Source: Bacteroidota bacterium
GTDB lineage: Bacteria; Bacteroidota; Bacteroidia; Chitinophagales; Chitinophagaceae
Reading direction: 5' to 3'
NCBI GenBank assembly: GCA_947460795.1
Contig: CANHJA010000002.1
Span: 1 to 31,827, forward strand
Length of the DNA stretch: 31,827 nt
In this document: in pieces, positions 16,130 to 22,586 of the stretch
Layout: each line of letters begins with the position of its first letter
How positions within the stretch are numbered: the stretch's first letter is position 1
Notes under the pieces: generated by a model
The model's database searches: none
What the model saw: the letters and a program-made list of their open reading frames with translations, nothing else
What the model was told of the DNA's origin: nothing
Position numbers and translations under genes: made by a program

Positions 16130-16567
16130 ATGAATATGAAAAACATTTTAAAGTACTCTTTTACTTTAGCCATCGCATTAGGACTTTTTGCAATTTCTAC
16201 AACAGTGAACGCTGCTTTTCCTGTAGAAAAATCTCAAAAGACAGAAGTCGTTAATTCTAATCAAAATCAAGAAGGGACCACTTCAATTTCTCAAAACCAA
16301 CTTGAAAAAGAAACAGCAAATCAGGTGATTTCTCAAACTCAAAAAAAATCTACTGGAGGTGGAGGTAAAAGCCAAGTTATAGCTTTGATTCTTTGTATAC
16401 TTTTAGGAGGTATTGGAATTCACAGGTTTTATTTAGGTTACACGTGGCAAGGTGTTGTTCAATTATTAACAGCAGGAGGCTGTGGTGTTTGGGCTATTAT
16501 TGATTTAATCAGAATTATCACAGGAGATTTACAACCTAAAGACGGTAGTTACGATAAAACATTATAA
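16130..16567 (+). CDS. TM2 domain protein with signal peptide
   Basis: A 145-residue membrane protein. Residues 1-28 form a signal peptide ending TTVNAA. Residues 30-80 are a Gln/Ser/Thr/Glu-rich linker with a final GGGG run. Residues 80-132 form a TM2 domain: two hydrophobic helices around GGIGIHRFYLGYTWQGVVQ and a GGCGVWAIIDLI end. TM2 proteins occur from bacteria to animals and their bacterial role is unclear. It is followed after nine bases by a DUF2752 gene, a pairing I have seen in other Bacteroidota. The ATG at 16136 is an equally possible start. Confidence 0.8.
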   Translation: MNMKNILKYSFTLAIALGLFAISTTVNAAFPVEKSQKTEVVNSNQNQEGTTSISQNQLEKETANQVISQTQKKSTGGGGKSQVIALILCILLGGIGIHRFYLGYTWQGVVQLLTAGGCGVWAIIDLIRIITGDLQPKDGSYDKTL

Positions 16568-16576
16568 AATTCAATT

Positions 16577-16891
16577 TTGATTAAAAAAATTGTCTTTTAC
16601 ACAAGAGTTTGGGTTACATTAGTAACCCCTTTTGTTTTAATAGCCTTACCTACTACTTTTTTTGACAAAGGAGAAAGCATTTGTATTTCAAAATTATTAT
16701 TAAATATGGAATGCTATGCCTGTGGACTCACCAGAGGTGTAATGCATTTCATTCACTTTGATTTTAAAGAAGCTTGGCATTTAAATAAACTTACATTTAT
16801 TGTTGTTCCTATGTTGATTCCACTTTGGGTAAAAGCTATTTACGAACTTAGAGGGAAACAACTCCCCGGTTTTTTAAAGAAAATTATGTAG
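16577..16891 (+). CDS. DUF2752 membrane protein (TTG start)
   Basis: A 104-residue protein with two hydrophobic segments (about 10-26 and 73-88). Between them is CYACGLTRGVMHF (from residue 46), the C-x-x-C-G-x-T-R signature of DUF2752, followed by the usual short amphipathic AWHLN stretch. Function is unknown. The only start that keeps the first membrane segment is the TTG at 16577; the first ATG in frame would cut into the Cys motif. It follows the TM2 gene by nine bases and is closed by a strong terminator. Confidence 0.75.
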   Translation: MIKKIVFYTRVWVTLVTPFVLIALPTTFFDKGESICISKLLLNMECYACGLTRGVMHFIHFDFKEAWHLNKLTFIVVPMLIPLWVKAIYELRGKQLPGFLKKIM

Positions 16892-16892
16892 T

Positions 16893-16929
16893 AAAAAGGC
16901 TATTCAAGTAATTTGAATAGCCTTTTTTT
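16893..16929 (+). terminator. Intrinsic terminator after DUF2752
   Basis: AAAAAGGCTATTCAA (16893-16907) pairs perfectly with 16913-16927 around a five-base loop, giving a 15-pair stem ending in a T run. It starts two bases after the stop codon. Confidence 0.85.
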
Positions 16930-16981
16930 ATTGTTGTATTGATAAAATTGAATACTGTTTTTTCAATACGGACCAAACATA

Positions 16982-17013
16982 AAAAATCCCACACTTTACA
17001 GCATGGGATTTTT
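16982..17013 (-). terminator. Intrinsic terminator of the ATP synthase operon
   Basis: AAAAATCCCA (16982-16991) pairs with TGGGATTTTT (17004-17013) around a 12-base loop; on the minus strand it is followed by a T run. It lies 18 bases after the atpA stop and marks the end of the operon. Confidence 0.75.
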
Positions 17014-17031
17014 ATTAATGTATGGTAATAC

Positions 17032-18612
17032 TTATTTTTTAAATTGAGCGATTAAGCTTTCAGCCAATGCAGTCATTTTAGCAATTCCTTCTTCAGGTAA
17101 ATTTCCTTTCTTGAATTCTGCTAATAAATCAGCATGCTTGTTTTCCATTTCCATCATGAAGGCTTCTTCAAATTGTTTCATGTTTTTTACAGGCACGTCA
17201 TTTAATAAACCATTGGTACCTAAGTAAATGATAGCAACTTGTTTTTCTACAGAATATGGAGAAAACTGACCTTGTTTCAAAATCTCTACGTTACGAGCTC
17301 CTTTATCTAAAATGTTTTTTGTTGCAGCATCTAAATCACCACCAAATTTAGAGAACGCTTCCATTTCACGGTAAAGCGCTTGGTCTAATTTTAATGTACC
17401 AGCTACTTTCTTCATTGATTTAATTTGAGCAGAACCTCCCACACGAGATACCGAAATACCTACGTTGATAGCCGGACGAATACCCGCATTAAATAAGTTA
17501 GACTCTAAGAAAATTTGTCCGTCAGTGATTGAAATTACGTTTGTTGGAATGTATGCAGATACGTCACCAGCTTGTGTTTCAATAATTGGCAAGGCAGTTA
17601 ATGAACCACCACCTTTTACTAAATGTTTAATAGAAGCTGGTAAGTCATTCATATTTTTAGCAATATCATCTTTACCTACCACTTTTGCAGCACGCTCTAA
17701 TAAACGACTGTGTAAGTAGAATACATCTCCAGGATACGCCTCACGTCCTGGTGGACGACGTAATAATAAAGATACCTCACGATAAGCTACCGCTTGTTTT
17801 GACAAATCATCATAAACAATCAAAGCTGGACGACCAGTATCACGGAAGAACTCACCAATAGCAGCTCCAGCAAATGGTGCATAGAACTGTAATGGAGCTG
17901 GATCAGCAGCAGATGCAGCCACAATAATTGTGTACTCCATTGCACCATTATCCGTTAAAGTTTTCATTACTTGTGCAATCGTAGATGCTTTTTGTCCGAT
18001 GGCAACATATATACAATAAACAGGTTTTCCAGCTTTGTAAAACTCTTTTTGATTGATGATAGTATCAATACAAATAGCTGATTTACCGGTTTGACGGTCA
18101 CCGATTACTAACTCACGTTGTCCACGTCCTACTGGAATCATCGCATCAATTGCTTTAATACCTGTTTGCAATGGTTCTTTTACTGGCTCACGAAAGATAA
18201 CCCCTGGTGCTTTACGCTCTAAAGGCATTTCATATAATTCACCAGTTAATGGACCTTTACCGTCAATTGGTTCACCCAATGTATTTACAACACGTCCTAA
18301 CATTCCTTCACCTACTTTGATAGAGGCGATACGGTTTGTACGACGTACTTTATTTCCTTCTTTAATTCCTTTCCCTTCACCCATCAATACCACACCCACA
18401 TTGTCTTCCTCAAGGTTTAAGGCAATTGCTTGAACGCCATTTTCAAATTCAACAAGCTCTCCAGAGCTAACTCCGTTTAAGCCGTAAATACGAGCGATAC
18501 CATCTCCTACTTGCAATACCGTTCCTACTTCTTCTAGTTCTGCGCTAGAGTTGAAATTTCCTAGTTGCTGACGTAGGATGGCTGAAATTTCATCTGGTTT
18601 TATACTTACCAT
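17032..18612 (-). CDS. atpA: F-type ATP synthase subunit alpha
   Basis: A 526-residue F1 alpha subunit, the non-catalytic nucleotide-binding partner of beta in the F1 head. The Walker A loop GDRQTGKS is at residues 171-178, followed by ALIVYDDLSKQA, and SLLLRRPPGREAYPGDVFYLHSRLLERAAK carries the conserved motifs through the alpha signature PAINVGISVSRVGG. Length is slightly above E. coli (513). It is the last gene of the operon here: a terminator follows and atpG, the usual next gene, is not present. A 61-base AT-only-like leader separates it from atpH. Confidence 0.97.
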   Translation of the reverse strand: MVSIKPDEISAILRQQLGNFNSSAELEEVGTVLQVGDGIARIYGLNGVSSGELVEFENGVQAIALNLEEDNVGVVLMGEGKGIKEGNKVRRTNRIASIKVGEGMLGRVVNTLGEPIDGKGPLTGELYEMPLERKAPGVIFREPVKEPLQTGIKAIDAMIPVGRGQRELVIGDRQTGKSAICIDTIINQKEFYKAGKPVYCIYVAIGQKASTIAQVMKTLTDNGAMEYTIIVAASAADPAPLQFYAPFAGAAIGEFFRDTGRPALIVYDDLSKQAVAYREVSLLLRRPPGREAYPGDVFYLHSRLLERAAKVVGKDDIAKNMNDLPASIKHLVKGGGSLTALPIIETQAGDVSAYIPTNVISITDGQIFLESNLFNAGIRPAINVGISVSRVGGSAQIKSMKKVAGTLKLDQALYREMEAFSKFGGDLDAATKNILDKGARNVEILKQGQFSPYSVEKQVAIIYLGTNGLLNDVPVKNMKQFEEAFMMEMENKHADLLAEFKKGNLPEEGIAKMTALAESLIAQFKK

Positions 18613-18673
18613 TTTATTAATGTTTAATTGTTAATGTTAAATTTTAATTTTCTTTTTGTTATATACGAATGAC

Positions 18674-19234
18674 CTATCTGATATCTGGAACGTAAATATT
18701 CGTTAAGAATTGTTTTTTAATATCGTTTAAGTCTCTTAAAATACTTGCGTCAAATAAGTTGTTGTTTGCTTCCAAAATAAACCCACCAATAATGCTTGAA
18801 TCAACTTTTGTTTTCAAGTCAATGGTTCCTGTAAATTGTTTTTGAATGCTTTGTACTAATTTAGTTTTCATTTCTTCATCCATTGGTTCAGATGTAGTTA
18901 ATAGAACTTCATTAATATTGTTGTGTTTTTTATATTGACTGATAAAGGTTGAAATAATTTCTGGTAGAAAAAACTCTCTTCCTTTTACAATAATTAATTG
19001 AATGAATTTAAAGGTGATATCATCAACTTTGCCTTCTATAATTGCTTTTATTACATTTTGTTTGGTAGAAGCAGTTACTATAGGGCTTTTCATCATTGAA
19101 ACAAAATCTTTACTATCATTGCAAATAGCGTCTAAACCCAACATATCATTATACATTGTGTCTAATTTGCTATTTTCAATAGCAATATCCATTAATGATT
19201 TGGCGTAACGTGCTGCTAATCTTGGATTTTGCAT
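18674..19234 (-). CDS. atpH: F-type ATP synthase subunit delta
   Basis: A 186-residue delta (OSCP) subunit linking the F1 head to the b stalk. The N-terminal RLAARYAKSLMDIA segment is the helical domain start, and the C-terminal SSIIGGFILEANNNLFDASILRDLNDIKKQF matches the family. Length is normal. It sits between atpF (one base between stop and start) and atpA on the minus strand. Confidence 0.93.
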   Translation of the reverse strand: MQNPRLAARYAKSLMDIAIENSKLDTMYNDMLGLDAICNDSKDFVSMMKSPIVTASTKQNVIKAIIEGKVDDITFKFIQLIIVKGREFFLPEIISTFISQYKKHNNINEVLLTTSEPMDEEMKTKLVQSIQKQFTGTIDLKTKVDSSIIGGFILEANNNLFDASILRDLNDIKKQFLTNIYVPDIR

Positions 19235-19235
19235 T

Positions 19236-19730
19236 TTAATTTAATTTAATTTCGTTTGCTAATTTAGAAATATAATCGTTTTGAACATTTTTATCTGCTA
19301 GTTCTCTACGAAGTACTTTTTCAGAAACTTCAATCACTAATGAACCAATTTGATTTTTTACATCTACAATTGCTGCATTTTTTTGCATTTCAATTTGTTG
19401 ACGAGCTTCTAACATAATTTTGTTAGCTTCTTCTTTAGCTTGATCTTTTGCTTCATTGATGATTTTATCTTTTGTTTCTTTTGCTTCTTTCAATAACAAT
19501 GAACGTTCTTCACGAGCTTGGTTTAACAAGTTTTCGTTTTCAGATTTCATTGAAGCCATTTCAGATTTCATTTTTTCTGCTGAAGCAATGCTGTCTGCAA
19601 TATTGCTTTCACGCTCATTCAACGCTTCTAAAATTGGTTTCCAAGCAAATTTCTTCAATAAGAAAATTACGAATAATAAGGCGATTAATGTCCAAAAGAA
19701 GAGACCAAACCCAGGTAATAATAATTCCAT
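19236..19730 (-). CDS. atpF: F-type ATP synthase subunit b
   Basis: A 164-residue b subunit: one N-terminal membrane helix (about residues 5-26, GFGLFFWTLIALLFVIFLL) followed by a long charged helix rich in Glu, Lys and Ala that forms the stator coiled coil. KKFAWKPILEALNERE after the membrane helix is the typical hinge. Only one b gene is seen, as expected for a homodimeric stalk. It is separated from atpE upstream by an unusual 180-base gap with hairpins. Confidence 0.93.
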   Translation of the reverse strand: MELLLPGFGLFFWTLIALLFVIFLLKKFAWKPILEALNERESNIADSIASAEKMKSEMASMKSENENLLNQAREERSLLLKEAKETKDKIINEAKDQAKEEANKIMLEARQQIEMQKNAAIVDVKNQIGSLVIEVSEKVLRRELADKNVQNDYISKLANEIKLN

Positions 19731-19754
19731 TTTTCTTTTTTATTTTTTATTTAA

Positions 19755-19780
19755 CCACTGAGTGCACATTGTACACAAAG
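19755..19780. repeat. Possible dispersed intergenic repeat
   Basis: On the minus strand this 26-base stretch opens with CTTTGTGTAC and closes with CTCAGTGG, and is followed by GTTAAATAAAAA. It resembles a CTTTGTG...GTGGTTAAA intergenic sequence that I recall as repeated in many bacterial genomes. Only one copy is in the window, so repeat status is inference. Confidence 0.3.
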
Positions 19781-19797
19781 ATTTTTTAATTTTTAAA

Positions 19798-19835
19798 TAA
19801 ACTACACGCTTTGCCCTTTGCTCACGTGTAGTTTA
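19798..19835 (-). repeat. Hairpin upstream of atpF
   Basis: TAAACTACACG (19798-19808) is the exact reverse complement of 19825-19835, an 11-pair stem with a 16-base loop. On the minus strand it is followed by a mixed T/A run, so it could act as a weak terminator or an mRNA stabiliser between atpE and atpF. Confidence 0.6.
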
Positions 19836-19851
19836 ATAATTTTTTGCTAAC

Positions 19852-19869
19852 ATCCCGATAAATCAGGAT
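19852..19869 (-). repeat. Hairpin just downstream of atpE
   Basis: ATCCCGAT (19852-19859) and ATCAGGAT (19862-19869) form an eight-pair stem with one G-T pair (counted on the minus strand). It lies 42 bases after the atpE stop. The sequence resembles a short palindrome common between genes in Bacteroidota (recollection). Confidence 0.5.
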
Positions 19870-19910
19870 AGTCATTTGTAAATTTTGACTAGCGTCAAAA
19901 TAACAACAGA

Positions 19911-20153
19911 CTACATAACGATAGCTAAGATACCTGCGATTACTCCGAAAAGAGCAACACCCTCAACTAGGGCAGCAGCAAGGATCATGTTAGAACGGAT
20001 TTCTCCAGCCACTTCTGGTTGACGAGCGATAGACTCTAAAGCTCCTTTACCGATTTGACCTACTCCGATTCCAGCTGCTAAAGCTGCAATTCCAGCTCCA
20101 ACTGCTCCACCTGCAGATGCGATACCTTCTAATAAAATGTTTAATACTGACAT
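19911..20153 (-). CDS. atpE: F-type ATP synthase subunit c
   Basis: An 80-residue proteolipid of two membrane helices that forms the rotor ring. Helix 1 holds the Gly-rich GGAVGAGIAALAAGIG packing motif (residues 15-30), the polar loop RQPE is at 44-47, and the ion-binding carboxylate is Glu64 in ALVEGVALFG. The residue after Glu64 is Gly, not the Ser or Thr typical of sodium-binding rings, so proton coupling is more likely. It lies 26 bases after atpB; two hairpins follow before atpF. Confidence 0.95.
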   Translation of the reverse strand: MSVLNILLEGIASAGGAVGAGIAALAAGIGVGQIGKGALESIARQPEVAGEIRSNMILAAALVEGVALFGVIAGILAIVM

Positions 20154-20179
20154 ATATATTGGTTTTAAAAATTACGTAA

Positions 20180-21319
20180 TTAATGATGATCATGTCCGTG
20201 AGAATCATCGTGATGATGTTCTTCAATAGCTTGACCAATGAAAACGGCTGTTAAGTTTGTGAAAATAAATGCTTGAATTGCGGCAACTAATAACTCCAAG
20301 AAGAACATGAAGATACTGAAACCAACAGAAACTGGAACAAACGCAATTCCTGCTACTTTGCTTAAGCCTGCAAATATGAATATTAATAATATGATACTTA
20401 AAATAATAGTGTGCCCTGCAAAAATGTTTGCAAACAAACGAATTGCCAAGGCAACTGGTTTAATTAATAAGTTACTCAAAATTTCAATTGGAACTAATAT
20501 GAATTTAATTCCTAATGGAACTCCTGGAGGATTGAAAATGTGGCCCCAGAAATTTTTGTTTGAATTAATTAACATAACTACAAAGAAAATAAGCGCTAAA
20601 ACCAAGGTTACAGCAATATTTCCTGTTAAATTGAAACCAAATGGCAAAAGACCTAATAAATTATTTACCCAAATAAAGAAGAATAATGTCAATAACAAAG
20701 GCATGTATTTAGCATATGTTTTACCTAAATTAGGCTTTGCTACATTCTCCTGTATGAAACCAATAATTGGTTCAACTGCATTTTGAAAACCGGTAGGAGC
20801 AACGTTTGCACCATTTTTCTTGTATTTTTTAGCAATGCCTGTTAATAAAAACCATAAAATAATGATTGATAAGAAAAGACATAAAACGTTTTTTGTAATA
20901 CTGATATCATAAAATGCAGAAGTATCATTTTGGTCAGCAAAGCGTATTTTTTGTTTTCCATTTTCTACATACATTTCATAACCATTTGCTGGTACAAAAT
21001 GAGGCGCATGTCCAAACTCGCTCGACATAAATACCGTTACACCATGGGCTGGGCTAATTAAAATAACTGGCAAAGGAACAGATACAGGATGACCTCCAAA
21101 ATCAAATAAATGCCATCCGTATGAATCGCTGATGTGACCAAAGATTTCGCCTTTAATGTCTAATTTTCCTTCTTCGTGGTGTTCTTCAGAAATATTTTCT
21201 GTAGTGGGAGCTACTTCATGCCCTTGCGCAAATAAGTTACCCATTAAACCAAATGTAAAAAATATGGCTAGAAGTACTGATTTTGCTCGTTTTATATTGC
21301 TTTTGTGCATACCTATCAT
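20180..21319 (-). CDS. atpB: F-type ATP synthase subunit a, extended form
   Basis: A 379-residue subunit a, over 100 residues longer than E. coli AtpB (271). Residues 1-32 look like a signal peptide (LLAIFFTFGLMGNLFAQ). About 33-140 form an extra, probably periplasmic, domain rich in Gly, His and Phe. The membrane core begins near 141; the essential channel Arg is Arg294 in KPVALAIRLFANIFAGH. The C-terminus (366-379) has seven His residues among Asp and Glu. Long AtpB proteins with signal peptides are known in Bacteroidota. It is the first gene of the operon; atpI/atpZ-like genes are not present upstream. The ATG at 21310 is an alternative start. Confidence 0.93.
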   Translation of the reverse strand: MIGMHKSNIKRAKSVLLAIFFTFGLMGNLFAQGHEVAPTTENISEEHHEEGKLDIKGEIFGHISDSYGWHLFDFGGHPVSVPLPVILISPAHGVTVFMSSEFGHAPHFVPANGYEMYVENGKQKIRFADQNDTSAFYDISITKNVLCLFLSIIILWFLLTGIAKKYKKNGANVAPTGFQNAVEPIIGFIQENVAKPNLGKTYAKYMPLLLTLFFFIWVNNLLGLLPFGFNLTGNIAVTLVLALIFFVVMLINSNKNFWGHIFNPPGVPLGIKFILVPIEILSNLLIKPVALAIRLFANIFAGHTIILSIILLIFIFAGLSKVAGIAFVPVSVGFSIFMFFLELLVAAIQAFIFTNLTAVFIGQAIEEHHHDDSHGHDHH

Positions 21320-21330
21320 GAATTCGAGTG

Positions 21331-21338
21331 CGAAAGTA
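21331..21338 (-). promoter_or_regulatory. Probable -7 box of the atp operon
   Basis: On the minus strand TACTTTCG differs from TAnnTTTG by one base and lies 11 bases before the first atpB ATG (20 before the second). No better match is seen between atpB and wecB. Confidence 0.4.
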
Positions 21339-21491
21339 ATAATTTTACCTCATAGAAAAAAGTTTGAAAAGAATATCTTTGCAAAAAAAGAACTAATGTT
21401 CTTAATAAAAGCTGAAAAAAGCACAAAATTTGAATGGTGCCAACGCCCATAGGCTCAAAAAGAAAAAAACGTTGAAAACTAAAAAAAATTC

Positions 21492-22535
21492 ATGAAGAAA
21501 ATAATTTCAATTGTAGGCGCTAGGCCCCAATTTATAAAGCATGCTCCCATGCAGTTGGAGTTGCAAAAAAAGTTTCATGCTATGACGATTCATACAGGTC
21601 AGCATTATGATGAAAATATGAGCGCTATTTTTTTTAATGAATTAAATATTCCAAAGCCCGATTTTAAGTTTGATATTGGTGGGAGCAAGCCTCAAGGGGA
21701 GCAAACTGGCATTATGATGACTGAAATTGAAAAAGTTTGTATGACTGAAAGGCCAGATGCTATTTTAGTTTATGGAGACACGAATTCAACATTAGCCGGT
21801 GCTTTGGTTGGTGCTAAAATGCACATTCCAATCATTCATATTGAAGCTGGATTGAGGAGTTTTAATAGAGAAATGCCGGAGGAAATTAATAGAATTGTGG
21901 CTGATGAATTTTCAAAATTATTATTTTGTCCTACAGATGGCGCTATTGAAAATTTGAAAAAGGAAGGCATTGCGCACAATCATATATACAGATGTGGAGA
22001 TGTAATGTGCGACATGATAAAATTGATTGGACCTACCGTGAAACCTTTACTGAAAGAATCTTATTATTTTGTAACCATTCACAGGCCCTACAATACGGAT
22101 GATGATGCTCGATTAAAAAGCATTTTGACCATTTTAAATGATTTAGATAAAAAAGTTGTTTTTTCAATTCACCCAAGAACGGTTACACGGTTGAAAGGTT
22201 TTGGAATGAAAGAAAGTGATTTTCCGAATATTAGTTTTATTCCTCCAATGAGTTATGCAGACAGTGTTTCGTATCAAAAATATTGTGATTGTGTTATTAC
22301 AGACAGTGGGGGCATTCAAAAGGAGGCTTATATTTTAGGTAAAAAATGCATCACTCTTCGCAGCGAAACGGAATGGACAGAAACATTAGTGAATGGCTGG
22401 AATACTTTGATTTTTGATGATTTAACTCAAATTAAAAATGCTATAACAGAGAAACCTGGTGCTTATATAGACAATGTGTATGGTGATGGTCATGCTGCCA
22501 AAGAAATTACGACGTTAATCTCACAAAATTTATAG
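21492..22535 (+). CDS. wecB: UDP-N-acetylglucosamine 2-epimerase (non-hydrolysing)
   Basis: A 347-residue GT-B-fold epimerase converting UDP-GlcNAc to UDP-ManNAc. VGARPQFIKHAP at the N-terminus, TGQHYDENMS, VYGDTNSTLAGAL, HIEAGLRSFNREMPEEINRIVAD and the C-terminal ITDSGGIQKEA and LRSETEWTET segments are all conserved. Length is a little short of the usual 370. It diverges from the atp operon and is followed by asnB and a glycosyltransferase, so UDP-ManNAc or a derivative is probably made for a surface glycan. No dehydrogenase (WecC) is adjacent. Confidence 0.92.
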   Translation: MKKIISIVGARPQFIKHAPMQLELQKKFHAMTIHTGQHYDENMSAIFFNELNIPKPDFKFDIGGSKPQGEQTGIMMTEIEKVCMTERPDAILVYGDTNSTLAGALVGAKMHIPIIHIEAGLRSFNREMPEEINRIVADEFSKLLFCPTDGAIENLKKEGIAHNHIYRCGDVMCDMIKLIGPTVKPLLKESYYFVTIHRPYNTDDDARLKSILTILNDLDKKVVFSIHPRTVTRLKGFGMKESDFPNISFIPPMSYADSVSYQKYCDCVITDSGGIQKEAYILGKKCITLRSETEWTETLVNGWNTLIFDDLTQIKNAITEKPGAYIDNVYGDGHAAKEITTLISQNL

Positions 22536-22555
22536 AAAGGGTTCATTATTTTTTC

Positions 22556-22563
22556 TAAATTTG
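22556..22563 (+). promoter_or_regulatory. Promoter -7 box of asnB
   Basis: TAAATTTG is an exact TAnnTTTG match in the 51-base gap after wecB, 23 bases before the asnB ATG. It suggests that asnB and the glycosyltransferase can be transcribed without wecB. Confidence 0.5.
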
Positions 22564-22586
22564 ACAAATAAATATTTTTTCGATTA

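Noticed and set aside
16936..16969. Inverted repeat GTATTGA...TCAATAC between the two terminators
   Set aside because: Seven AT-rich pairs with a 20-base loop; no role needed beside the two strong terminators.
19456..19789. Two overlapping plus-strand frames of about 100 codons opposite atpF
   Set aside because: They mirror the low-complexity Glu/Lys/Ala coiled coil of atpF, which leaves antisense frames open by composition.
20307..20786. A 159-codon open frame on the plus strand opposite atpB
   Set aside because: It lies wholly inside the conserved atpB gene, has no promoter or family motif, and its composition mirrors the complementary strand.
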